64,000 nucleotides of DNA from Sunxiuqinia sp965230765 (GTDB lineage Bacteria > Bacteroidota > Bacteroidia > Bacteroidales > Prolixibacteraceae). Made by a program: the position numbers and the translations under genes. Under the pieces are notes generated by a model that made no database searches, was not told the origin of the DNA, and was given only the letters and a program-made list of their open reading frames with translations. Each line of letters opens with the position of its first letter. The stretch's first letter is position 1. The stretch covers positions 1,736,001 through 1,800,000 of the forward strand of contig CBDDLR010000001.1 of NCBI GenBank assembly GCA_965230765.1, written 5' to 3'. Below are positions 33,829-42,515 of the stretch, piece by piece.

Positions 33829-36123
33829 TTATTTCTTAAAATCCAATTTAAATCTGCTCATTTGGTCTACACAGAAAATTGTGAAATAACCGTCTTCTAT
33901 AATTTGATTTCCTTGATTGTCTGGAAAATAAAGCATGGATGGATCGATTTTGAACGAAAATGATTTCTTTTCTCCAGCTTTAAGTTCACTCTTTTCAAAG
34001 AATTTCAGCTCTTTAACGGGTCTTGTGATGCTTGCATATTCATCATTTATATACCAGAGAACAGTTTCTTTTCCATCTTTTGATGATGTGTTCTCAATAT
34101 CAATTGTTGCTATTATGGACGAATCAGCGAATAAAATACTATCGCTTAAATGAAGGTTTGAATAGCTGAAATCTGAATAGCTTAACCCGTCCCCAAAGCT
34201 GGCAATTAACGTTCGTGGATTTACAGGTGGAATATCGTAGTTTGAATGTGACGGCTTATGGTTGTAGTTATAATAATGTCCGTTAAAAGCAGGGTAGGAA
34301 AATGACAGCTTCCCACTTGGATTTGTTCTGCCCGAAATTATTTTTGCAATAGCACTCCCGCCTTGGACTCCGGGCAGTCCTGCCCAAATAAAAGCCTCTG
34401 CGTGATCAAATCCGTTGGTGCAAATGAGCGGGCGTGCACCGATCATAACGATGATGAGCGGTTTTTTCGTTTCGATAGCTTTTTCTACTAGTTTTGTTTG
34501 ATCATCATCCAAAGAAAGGTTGTTGGTATTGCCAAATCCTTCAGCATGGGGCATTTCACCCAGGGCCAGTACGATCACATCAGCATCAGTTGATTTTGAT
34601 TCAATATCTTCACTCGTAGCTAACGATACAATGTTTTTCCCGAATTCTTTTTGAAGAGCTGTGTAAACTGTTTCCATATCCTTTGGGAAAATACTGTCAT
34701 TTTGAGGCCACCAACGAAATGTCCAGCCACCACATAGCGATCGCTTAATATTTGCATTTGGGCCAGCCAAAACAATTGATTGCACCGGATTTTTCAAAGG
34801 CAGTATTTTTTCGTTTTTCAATAATACGATGGATTCTTCGGCAGCCTGTTTGGCAACTTTTAAATGTTCTTTACAGCCAATTTTATGCAAGCGATCATCG
34901 CGCGAGGCAGGATTGTCAAATAATCCTGCCAGCATTTTCATTCTCAAAATACGTGCTACTGAAAGATCAATTCGTTCTTCGCTTACTTTGCCTTCATTCA
35001 CAAGTTCAATTAATACATCCCCAAAACTTAAATCTGTCGGTTCCATGGTAATGTCGATGCCGGCATTAATTGCTTTTAAGGTTGCTTCTTTTTCGTTTCT
35101 GGCAGCTTTGTGGTATTGGATCATTTTCAGGATATCGTTCCAGTCGGTAATTACAACTCCTTTGAATCCAAGCTCATCTCTTAAGAGTTTGTTCACCAGG
35201 TTGTGCGATCCATGCACGGCCTCGCCATTCAATTCACCACTGTTTAGCATGACAGCTTCAACGCCTTCATCAATAATCACTTTAAATGGTGGTATGTGTT
35301 TTTCGTAAAGTGTTTGCGTGGATATGTCTGTTGGGGTTCTGTCCCAACCTGCCCGTGGATCAGAATAGGCCAGAAAATGTTTGGCACAGCCAACTTGTTT
35401 GTAAGGTGCAATTTCGCTGTTGTTTTTTCGGGCACGAATTTGAACCCTGCATAACTCTGAAGTTAAATATGGATCTTCTCCGTAGGTTTCAAATATTCGA
35501 GGCCAAAGCGGATTACAGCCCAAATCACCAATTGGAGACAGTATCCATCGATGTCCGAGATCAGCGGTTTCAATACCTGTAATTAGTGTTTCCTTTTCAA
35601 TTAGTTCACGGTTAAAAGTTGACGCCATGTTTAGGCTATGAGGGAAAATAGTCGCTCCTGCCACATAATTTGCACCATGTTGATGATCCTGGCTTTGAAG
35701 TATTGGAATTGCCAATCGGGTAGTTTGCTTATTAGTTTCCTGAAGTTGTGTGTAAAATTCATGCCAATTTTCGGGAGAGAACCCGTACCCGTTAATGATT
35801 GATCCAATTGGGTATTTTTCAAGAAATGGCTTCAGTTTCTCCGGGTTGAGCTTAATCTCGGTTATTCCACTTTCAGTCTCATTGAATTCTTTTGTGTCAG
35901 AGAGTACATCAACAGTGACCTGGATCATTTGACCAATCTTTTCTTCGATGGTCATTTTAGCTAACAACTCATCAATATGTGATTCAATTAAAGTGTTGCT
36001 TGTCCTTTCTGTTTTCCTACGTTCCTTAATTTTTTCTTGGCTGTCTTTTATTACCTGGGCAAAGCCTGATGTTTGATGAATTATTAAGAGAAAAGTTATC
36101 AGGACTAAATGAATTGTTTTCAT
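33829..36123 (-). CDS. GH3 family glycosidase (beta-glucosidase/beta-xylosidase type)
   Basis: 764 residues with a signal peptide (LVLITFLLIIHQTSGFAQ). The N-terminal TIM-barrel carries MTIEEKIGQMIQV, the KHFLAYSDP motif and the nucleophile Asp in VVITDWNDI. An alpha/beta sandwich follows (ESIVLLKNEKILPL, CGGWTFRWWPQ, VIVLALGEMPHAEG), then a fibronectin-like C-terminal domain. It removes single beta-linked sugars from oligosaccharides in the periplasm. It is the last gene of the utilisation locus. GH3 specificity (Glc or Xyl) cannot be read safely. Confidence 0.93.
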   Translation of the reverse strand: MKTIHLVLITFLLIIHQTSGFAQVIKDSQEKIKERRKTERTSNTLIESHIDELLAKMTIEEKIGQMIQVTVDVLSDTKEFNETESGITEIKLNPEKLKPFLEKYPIGSIINGYGFSPENWHEFYTQLQETNKQTTRLAIPILQSQDHQHGANYVAGATIFPHSLNMASTFNRELIEKETLITGIETADLGHRWILSPIGDLGCNPLWPRIFETYGEDPYLTSELCRVQIRARKNNSEIAPYKQVGCAKHFLAYSDPRAGWDRTPTDISTQTLYEKHIPPFKVIIDEGVEAVMLNSGELNGEAVHGSHNLVNKLLRDELGFKGVVITDWNDILKMIQYHKAARNEKEATLKAINAGIDITMEPTDLSFGDVLIELVNEGKVSEERIDLSVARILRMKMLAGLFDNPASRDDRLHKIGCKEHLKVAKQAAEESIVLLKNEKILPLKNPVQSIVLAGPNANIKRSLCGGWTFRWWPQNDSIFPKDMETVYTALQKEFGKNIVSLATSEDIESKSTDADVIVLALGEMPHAEGFGNTNNLSLDDDQTKLVEKAIETKKPLIIVMIGARPLICTNGFDHAEAFIWAGLPGVQGGSAIAKIISGRTNPSGKLSFSYPAFNGHYYNYNHKPSHSNYDIPPVNPRTLIASFGDGLSYSDFSYSNLHLSDSILFADSSIIATIDIENTSSKDGKETVLWYINDEYASITRPVKELKFFEKSELKAGEKKSFSFKIDPSMLYFPDNQGNQIIEDGYFTIFCVDQMSRFKLDFKK

Positions 36124-36155
36124 GCTAGCTAATTATAATTTCAGTAAAACATAGC

Positions 36156-36224
36156 AGTCAAATTGACCCCGGCAAAATGTTACAGTTGCGGCCATTAACA
36201 TTCGTGCTTTGGGGTCAATTGACT
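36156..36224. promoter_or_regulatory. Nested inverted repeat upstream of GH3 with two GTCAA(A)TTGAC palindromes
   Basis: The outer arms AGTCAAATTGACCCC and GGGGTCAATTGACT and the inner arms TGTTA/TAACA are symmetric about 36190. Each outer arm itself holds a palindrome: GTCAAATTGAC at 36157-36167 and the perfect GTCAATTGAC at 36214-36223, 57 bp apart. It fills the 156 bp gap between GH43 and GH3, suggesting a two-site operator or an attenuator. Confidence 0.6.
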
Positions 36225-36279
36225 AACTATCACATAAACCTAGAAGTAATAAACTATTGATATTTGGTAACTAATTCTT

Positions 36280-37884
36280 TTAATCTTCAATGGCTTTATA
36301 TTCAAACCAATCAAAGTCCGCATATTTTTTGCGGCCAGTTAAATCCTGGCAGCAAATTCCTGCAAACGAACCAGTAAATGCTGCACGGTAATGAAGCCCA
36401 TGATCACGAACATAATCATCACTTAAAATACTCGCGTCCAGCACTGGCCCAAACTTTTTCCACTCTGTTCCATCCAATGAGTAATAGAATTGGAGCTTGT
36501 CCCTGTTCATATTCCCTTTAAGGTAAACCCGTACAATTCCTGAAATATCTATTGGGTTGTCAAGTGGCTCTGTAAAAGTTCCGTTTATTCCTGAAAGTAG
36601 CTGTAAATGTTTCATGCCTGTTTCTTCGTTAAAGCTAACATAGGCATAATACATGTGCATGGGATTGTAATAGAACACCAGCCCGGCCATTTGCTGAAAG
36701 GTTTCCGGGTTAAATTCCAGGCAGGTTGCAACTTCAACATTAAAATGCTGAATCCGGCGCGCAACAAAGCTTTGTTCATGGATAGAGCAAAGCGATTCAC
36801 GCCCAAACAATCGTAGGAAGCTCTCCCGTTCTTTTAATGTTGCCCAATCTTCGGTAACTGGAATTCTTAAGCTGCTGAAGTTCACATCCAATTTTTCCCC
36901 TTCAAAATCATCTCTTACAGGAACTTCTTCCCATGGGTGTTCAGGTAAATCAGGTGCTTCAACTTCATGCATTGGTTCATTGCTGCCATGTGCCAGATAT
37001 GGCCATCCATCTTCTTTCCAAACTAACTTTTGAATACTGGTTTCGCGGCCTAGCGTACACAAGCCAAGTTTTGTTAACGGACGTCCACCAAGGTGAACGA
37101 CATACCATTCACCATTTTGCGTTTCAACAATGTCACCATGTCCGGATTTTTGAATGTATAGATCCGGGTTATCTTTTGCTGTAACAAACGGATGAACCGG
37201 AGGTAGCTCATAAGGGCCATCAATGTTTTTTGAACGGGCAATGGTTACTGCGTGCCCGTATTCAGTGCCACCTTCTGCAGTAATCAAATAGAAGTATCCA
37301 TTCAATTTATAAATATGTGGCCCTTCGGTAATTCCCAGTTCACTTCCAGGGAAAATGTTCTTGATAGGGCCAACAAGTTTCTTTTCTTCAACTGAATATT
37401 CCTGAAGAATAATTCCTCCAAAAAACTTTCCATCCCGGTGGTCAACCAATAGGCTGGAGTACCATTTGCGGCCATCATCGTCGTGGAACAATGAACCATC
37501 AAATCCACTACTACTTAAAAAAACAGGATCGGTCCATTTCCCTGATTCAATATCAGTGGTTGTTGTCAGGTAATTTGGTGTGTCCTTCCAGTAACCATCA
37601 AAGGTTCTAACGTTGGAATAAACTAAATAGAATGTGCTTTCATGGTATGTTAAACAGGGTGCCCAGACCCCACATGAGTCTGGTGCACCTTTCATGTCAA
37701 GCAGGCGTCTTTCTGTCAATGCATGTCCGATTAACCTCCAATTCTTAAGATCTTTCGAATGATGAATTTGGACCCCAGGAAACCATTCAAAGGTTGATAC
37801 GGCAATGTAATAATCATCCCCAACCCGAACGATTGATGGATCAGGATTAAAACCAGGGATGATTGGATTTTTAATTGTTTTCAT
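36280..37884 (-). CDS. GH43 family glycosidase (beta-xylosidase/arabinofuranosidase type)
   Basis: 534 residues. The five-blade propeller (1-310) starts NPIIPGFNPDPSIVRVGDDY with the catalytic-base Asp. FDGSLFHDDDGRKW supplies the middle Asp and ELGITEGPHIYKLNG the general-acid Glu. A C-terminal concanavalin-like sandwich (about 330-530), as in beta-xylosidases of this family, completes it. There is no signal peptide, so it probably works in the cytoplasm on imported oligosaccharides. Its ATG lies 2 bp after the stop of the sugar transporter gene, so the two are cotranscribed. Confidence 0.93.
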   Translation of the reverse strand: MKTIKNPIIPGFNPDPSIVRVGDDYYIAVSTFEWFPGVQIHHSKDLKNWRLIGHALTERRLLDMKGAPDSCGVWAPCLTYHESTFYLVYSNVRTFDGYWKDTPNYLTTTTDIESGKWTDPVFLSSSGFDGSLFHDDDGRKWYSSLLVDHRDGKFFGGIILQEYSVEEKKLVGPIKNIFPGSELGITEGPHIYKLNGYFYLITAEGGTEYGHAVTIARSKNIDGPYELPPVHPFVTAKDNPDLYIQKSGHGDIVETQNGEWYVVHLGGRPLTKLGLCTLGRETSIQKLVWKEDGWPYLAHGSNEPMHEVEAPDLPEHPWEEVPVRDDFEGEKLDVNFSSLRIPVTEDWATLKERESFLRLFGRESLCSIHEQSFVARRIQHFNVEVATCLEFNPETFQQMAGLVFYYNPMHMYYAYVSFNEETGMKHLQLLSGINGTFTEPLDNPIDISGIVRVYLKGNMNRDKLQFYYSLDGTEWKKFGPVLDASILSDDYVRDHGLHYRAAFTGSFAGICCQDLTGRKKYADFDWFEYKAIED

Positions 37885-37886
37885 GG

Positions 37887-39581
37887 CTATTGTTTTACAA
37901 GTTCTGCTTCAATTTCTTCCAATGATTTTCCTTTTGTTTCCGGATACCATTTTATCACCATCAGCAAAAAGATAAACATTAATATTCCATAGATAAAGAA
38001 TGTTGTGCTGGAGCCAAGGTGTTCAAGTTCGATTGGTAAAATGGTCACGGTTATAAAACTGGTTAAACCATTTAATGTACTGGCGATGGAAATACCCAGC
38101 CCGCGGACTTTGCCGGGGAAAACCTCAGAAAGTAATGCCCATGTAATAGGCCCAATTGAGATAGAAAACCCGATTACAAAGCCCAATATGCAAATCATTA
38201 CTAAAACCGACTGAATATTAATCGTTGCATCCAGTAGTTTGTCTTTATAATCTGAGTAAATTGAAGCTGATACTTCTTCAATAATCTGTTCTGTTGTTAA
38301 ATTGTTTTTTGATGTTTCCTCTATAAGATTTCCAAATGCCACCTGCCTTTTTGGATCATTTGTTTGTGTCTCTACAAGTCTACTAACTCCTTTTTTTACA
38401 TCGTCCCTAAATTGATGGAAGTACTTTGTTTCATTCGTATTGATTGCTCCTACGTAAGGAGTGAGAATTTCTTTCAGAAAAACTGTTTCTTCTGTTTGCT
38501 CTGTGCCTACAATTGTTTCAATACTATCGCTATTTAACTGGAAGGTGGCTTGTTTGAAAGCGTAAGTTGAGGCCAGTAACGAAACGGTCATGATTGTTCC
38601 ACCAATCAACAGGAGTGGTCTTCTTCCCAGTCTGTCGATTAAAAACATGGAAACAATGGTCATGACCACCATGGTAACACCAATTAGGTTTGATTGAAGA
38701 AACGAGCCGGTTCCGCTAAATCCGGCAATACGGAATATTTTTGGTGCGAAAAACATGACCGAATTAAATCCCGAAGCCATTTGGAAGAAAGCAACGCTAA
38801 AAGCGACAAGGATAACCAGGCGCATTTTGTTACTGAAAAGCTCTTTCCAGGTATCTTTGTAGGAAGTTTTTTCTTTTGTTCCGGTTTGTTCAGCAGCCTT
38901 GCAGATTTGTGCGAATTCCTGTTCGGCATATTCATCCCCTCCAATTTTAGCCATCAGCTTTTTTGCTTTTTCAGGCTTGCCGTTGTTTATTAACCAACGG
39001 GGGCTTTCCGGAACAAAAAGCATTGAAACGAAATAGATGACAGGGAATACAACACCAACTCCAAGCATCCACCGCCAAACAACGGAGGTATCTTCAATTT
39101 GTCCAATAACAATTGAGTTCAGTAAATATGCAAGTAAGAACCCAATTCCAATATTTAGTTGGTTAAAAGAAACCAGAAACCCTCTCTTGTCAGATGGGGC
39201 GAATTCAGCAATAAACATAGGCACAACAACTAATGAGATCCCAATACCATAACCACCGATAAACCGTGAGAGTAGAAAAAAAGTATAATTGGTCGCTAAT
39301 CCACTTCCGAGTGTGCAAAAACTGAATAAAAATGCGGCGAGGAGCAATGACTTTTTTCTTCCAATTTTGTCACTTAATGTTCCAGCTGTAAACGTTCCAA
39401 GAAAAGTTGCAAGCATGGCAATGCTTACCCCCAGCCCTTCGAGGAATGATCCTACTTTTAGTCCAAAATAGGATCGGTAAAATTCGCTGGCTCCCGAAAC
39501 GTTGGCAGATATACCTAGAAGTAACCCACCAATTGAGACAATAAAAGCCAGAATGACAACGTACCAATTATTCTTTTTCAT
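37887..39581 (-). CDS. Sugar-proton symporter, MFS (XylE-like)
   Basis: 564 residues, about 80 longer than most members. Twelve membrane helices are recognisable along with family signatures: GTLSDKIGRKKSLL, PESPRWLINNGKPEKA, FLIDRLGRRPLLL and PETKGKSLEEIEAE. The extra length is a soluble insertion of about 110 residues (about 345-455), between two helices of the C-terminal half. It imports a monosaccharide such as xylose or glucose across the inner membrane. The tight link to a GH43 favours a pentose, by inference. Confidence 0.9.
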   Translation of the reverse strand: MKKNNWYVVILAFIVSIGGLLLGISANVSGASEFYRSYFGLKVGSFLEGLGVSIAMLATFLGTFTAGTLSDKIGRKKSLLLAAFLFSFCTLGSGLATNYTFFLLSRFIGGYGIGISLVVVPMFIAEFAPSDKRGFLVSFNQLNIGIGFLLAYLLNSIVIGQIEDTSVVWRWMLGVGVVFPVIYFVSMLFVPESPRWLINNGKPEKAKKLMAKIGGDEYAEQEFAQICKAAEQTGTKEKTSYKDTWKELFSNKMRLVILVAFSVAFFQMASGFNSVMFFAPKIFRIAGFSGTGSFLQSNLIGVTMVVMTIVSMFLIDRLGRRPLLLIGGTIMTVSLLASTYAFKQATFQLNSDSIETIVGTEQTEETVFLKEILTPYVGAINTNETKYFHQFRDDVKKGVSRLVETQTNDPKRQVAFGNLIEETSKNNLTTEQIIEEVSASIYSDYKDKLLDATINIQSVLVMICILGFVIGFSISIGPITWALLSEVFPGKVRGLGISIASTLNGLTSFITVTILPIELEHLGSSTTFFIYGILMFIFLLMVIKWYPETKGKSLEEIEAELVKQ

Positions 39582-39693
39582 GATTCCAAAATATGTTAGT
39601 TAGTATAAAAAGAGGGAGACAATGGGTTTCCTGAATGTTCATGGAAAAATTTGCAACTGTGCCTTCCTCCTTTTTTCTAGTTGCAAAATCAAC

Positions 39694-40812
39694 TTAGTTA
39701 TTGTTCCAAAGTTCTTCAATTAATTCTTTTGAAGGTTTTGGGTATCGTTCTTTTGAAATTTCTTGTAACCACTTGTCGCTCACATAGTCACTCATTTGTA
39801 TGCGTGAGTCAACCTGGTTGAATGTTATATTATCAACCCACATGGGTTCAGACGGCCAATCTGCATTAATGTACGAAAATGCCTTCAATACGTCTTGGTT
39901 GTCTTCCAGTTTTTTGAAGAATTTAGAGTACCATTCATTCCACATTTTTTCTGCAATTTCAGGTTTCTTGATGTCCGTGTCGTAATAAACATTCGTAAGT
40001 CCTTCCTGAAAGATAGGGGTCAGTTCTGCAATAAAAACAGGCTTGTCGTGCTTGCGGGCAAACTTGATCATCTCGTCATCGGGGTGAGCAAAGTAAGTGT
40101 AGCCACACCAGTCAACATATTCGTCACCGGGATACCAGTCTGCCATTTCTTCGGCAGTTGTTCCAACGCCTTTCGATTGCCAAACAAACGCAACGTTATC
40201 AACCTTCATTGCACGCATTTTATCAACAATGCGATGCCATGCTTTCAGGTAGAGTACATTGTCGTAATGGTTCCATTCATGACCATCAAATTCGTAGCCA
40301 ATGCGCAAAAATACCGGACGATCACCAAGTGATTTAATCCAATTGCCCAAATCTTCAATCAGTTTGTCGTGTGTCCCGTCTGCAACTTGTTTTTCATGGT
40401 CAACATAGCTCAAGCCAATTGCAATTAAGCAATTTTCGAATCCAGGTTGTACCGCCTGAAACGCCAGATGGCTATCACCTGCTCCCCAATTGGCTTTTTC
40501 AAATATTCCATCATTTCCAACCATCGTCCTTCCAAAACTCTCAGATCCTGGTGAAAAATTTGTATATCCTGTAATTCCGGCAGGTATTTCAAATGAATCG
40601 CAGTAGCCTTCGTTGTAATCAGTTAGTCCCCCAATAGCGGGCATATCCTGGCCAATAAAGAAAAGACACTTCCCATCTTCGGGTTCAAATTTTGCCAATG
40701 AATCTTTTTGGCTTGCAATTTCTTCATTCGTAGCAGGTTTTTGATTTTGACTGCAGCTCATTAAAAAAGCTAATAGTACAGCTATTCCTATAAACGTTAT
40801 ATTCTTTTTCAT
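39694..40812 (-). CDS. GH26-like (clan GH-A) glycoside hydrolase, lipoprotein
   Basis: 372 residues. The N-terminus is a lipoprotein signal (AFLMSCSQ, Cys20 as lipid anchor), so it is probably at the outer membrane. The core looks like a TIM barrel with two Glu in clan GH-A positions: FLRIGYEFDGHEWNHY (acid/base) and KPVFIAELTP (nucleophile). Spacing and length resemble GH26, which contains beta-mannanases and beta-1,3-xylanases. Subfamily and substrate are uncertain. It follows susD and would provide the first cleavage at the cell surface. Confidence 0.72.
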   Translation of the reverse strand: MKKNITFIGIAVLLAFLMSCSQNQKPATNEEIASQKDSLAKFEPEDGKCLFFIGQDMPAIGGLTDYNEGYCDSFEIPAGITGYTNFSPGSESFGRTMVGNDGIFEKANWGAGDSHLAFQAVQPGFENCLIAIGLSYVDHEKQVADGTHDKLIEDLGNWIKSLGDRPVFLRIGYEFDGHEWNHYDNVLYLKAWHRIVDKMRAMKVDNVAFVWQSKGVGTTAEEMADWYPGDEYVDWCGYTYFAHPDDEMIKFARKHDKPVFIAELTPIFQEGLTNVYYDTDIKKPEIAEKMWNEWYSKFFKKLEDNQDVLKAFSYINADWPSEPMWVDNITFNQVDSRIQMSDYVSDKWLQEISKERYPKPSKELIEELWNNN

Positions 40813-40921
40813 ATTGAGTTGTTTGTATTCGTTGTTTTTGTTTGTTTAGAGTTTATTGAGCTACAGTTAGAGTCTCTTTTTTATTGCGAATAATCAGTCT
40901 CTTTTGTTTACTGGTAAAGGT

Positions 40922-40953
40922 AAAAACCAGGCATCAGAAAATTCCAATGCCTG
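40922..40953 (-). terminator. Terminator after susD
   Basis: The stem CAGGCAT/ATGCCTG with a 12 nt loop is followed on the minus strand by a T run. It may reduce read-through from susCD into the enzyme genes. Confidence 0.72.
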
Positions 40954-40964
40954 ATTCTTGTATG

Positions 40965-42494
40965 TTAATTATACCCTGGATTTTGAGTTAAAATATTACC
41001 TCCAACCAATTGAATCTCATCAAATGGAATAGGTAGAAGTTCGTCTTTCCCAACTGTGAACCCATCGATTTCACTTGCTGCATCTCCCCATCTTACCAGG
41101 TCATGGAAGCGATTCCACTCAGTGGCCAGCTCCAATCTTCTTTCAAGCTTCACAGCTTCCAGTGACAATGCTTTTGAAGGCAATCCAACTCTAGCCCTTA
41201 CGGCATCCAGAGATGATTGTCCATCGCCATTGGCTCCCATAGCAACAGCTTCAGCATGGATAAGTAGAATTTCAGCATACCTTAAAACTTTGTGGTTTAA
41301 AGGGGACTTATTGATTTGATTTGAAGCTTCATCAGCAATCTCTTCATGTGTCAAGTAATATTTCCTAGAGTAAGCAAATCCGTCTCCATAACGCTGTCCA
41401 CCTACAGCTGGGTTGTTGGCCCACCAGCCAAGGAAATCAGCCGGAACTGGGTAGTTGCCTGCATCAATCATTGCCTGCGATTCGATGAACGTGCCTCCTT
41501 CAATAATTGTAGCGTCTTTGCGAATTGCGTCCCCTTCGGCGTCAAACGCATCCTGAAGTTCTTTCTCAACAAGGTTGTATGACCAGCCTTCAAGTGGGAA
41601 CCACCACCATGGGCTGAAGAACTGAGCCGTTAAGCTTCCTTTGTTTTGTCTTGTAAATGCACCGCCAGCCTGATCGAATTCATAATTGAGTTCGAAAATT
41701 GATTCTGTCCCAAATTCGTTCGATAAGCTGAAGTTATCCGCGTAGTTTGATTCTAGGTCATAAACATTTAGTGCAATTACTTCTTCTGCGGCATCAGCAG
41801 CGTTTTGCCATTGTCCGTTGTACAGGTATACTTTAGCAAGCAACCCGTAAGCTGCGCCTTTGGTAGCTCTCCATGATTCGCCTTGGTTCACTGGTAGCCC
41901 CTGAGCTGCAATAGTAAGGTCTTCAATTATTAATGAATATACTTCGCTTGCAGGTTTTCTGCTCATGTCAATATCATCTGTATACGAATCTTCCGTAAAC
42001 AAAGGAACGTCTCCGAAGTTTTTAACAAGCTCAAAATAATAGTAGGCCCTTAAGAACCTTGCTTCACCTTTTAATGCATCAATTTGTTCCTGAGGCGTTA
42101 CATCAGGTGTTAGTGAGTTAAATGAGGCAAGAAGGTCATTTGAACGTCTTACCCCGGTAAAGAATTTCTCCCAAACGCCTTTTACAGAAACATTGGTTGC
42201 TTGTAAAGTCAACGTTTCAAACGGGTGGTTAGCAGGTTGGAAATAATGGTTTTCAAGAATTACATCGTCCGATCTTACGTCGGTGTAAATATAGGCCATG
42301 GTGTATGCATCGCCCAGGTTATCCATAAATTCCCACCTCATGGGTTCATAAGAACCAGCAATACTTAGTGTTGGCTCCAAAGCAGCTTGCTCCTTTGTGA
42401 TTTCGGTTATAGGCTCAACCTCTAGAAACTCATCGCAAGAGGAGAAAAGTACCACAAGCAATGATAACAGTAATATATTTGATTTGATTTTCAT
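40965..42494 (-). CDS. SusD/RagB family glycan-binding lipoprotein
   Basis: 509 residues. The lipoprotein signal ends LFSSCDEF (lipobox Cys about 19). The family TPR helices and landmarks follow: ALKGEARFLRAYYYFELVKNFGDVPL and KVLRYAEILLIHAEA, with a C-terminal PIPFDEIQ...NPGYN. SusD proteins sit on the outside of the outer membrane as a lid on the SusC barrel and bind oligosaccharides. The gene is 21 bp downstream of susC. Confidence 0.96.
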   Translation of the reverse strand: MKIKSNILLLSLLVVLFSSCDEFLEVEPITEITKEQAALEPTLSIAGSYEPMRWEFMDNLGDAYTMAYIYTDVRSDDVILENHYFQPANHPFETLTLQATNVSVKGVWEKFFTGVRRSNDLLASFNSLTPDVTPQEQIDALKGEARFLRAYYYFELVKNFGDVPLFTEDSYTDDIDMSRKPASEVYSLIIEDLTIAAQGLPVNQGESWRATKGAAYGLLAKVYLYNGQWQNAADAAEEVIALNVYDLESNYADNFSLSNEFGTESIFELNYEFDQAGGAFTRQNKGSLTAQFFSPWWWFPLEGWSYNLVEKELQDAFDAEGDAIRKDATIIEGGTFIESQAMIDAGNYPVPADFLGWWANNPAVGGQRYGDGFAYSRKYYLTHEEIADEASNQINKSPLNHKVLRYAEILLIHAEAVAMGANGDGQSSLDAVRARVGLPSKALSLEAVKLERRLELATEWNRFHDLVRWGDAASEIDGFTVGKDELLPIPFDEIQLVGGNILTQNPGYN

Positions 42495-42515
42495 GTCCTT
42501 AATATTTTTATCGTA

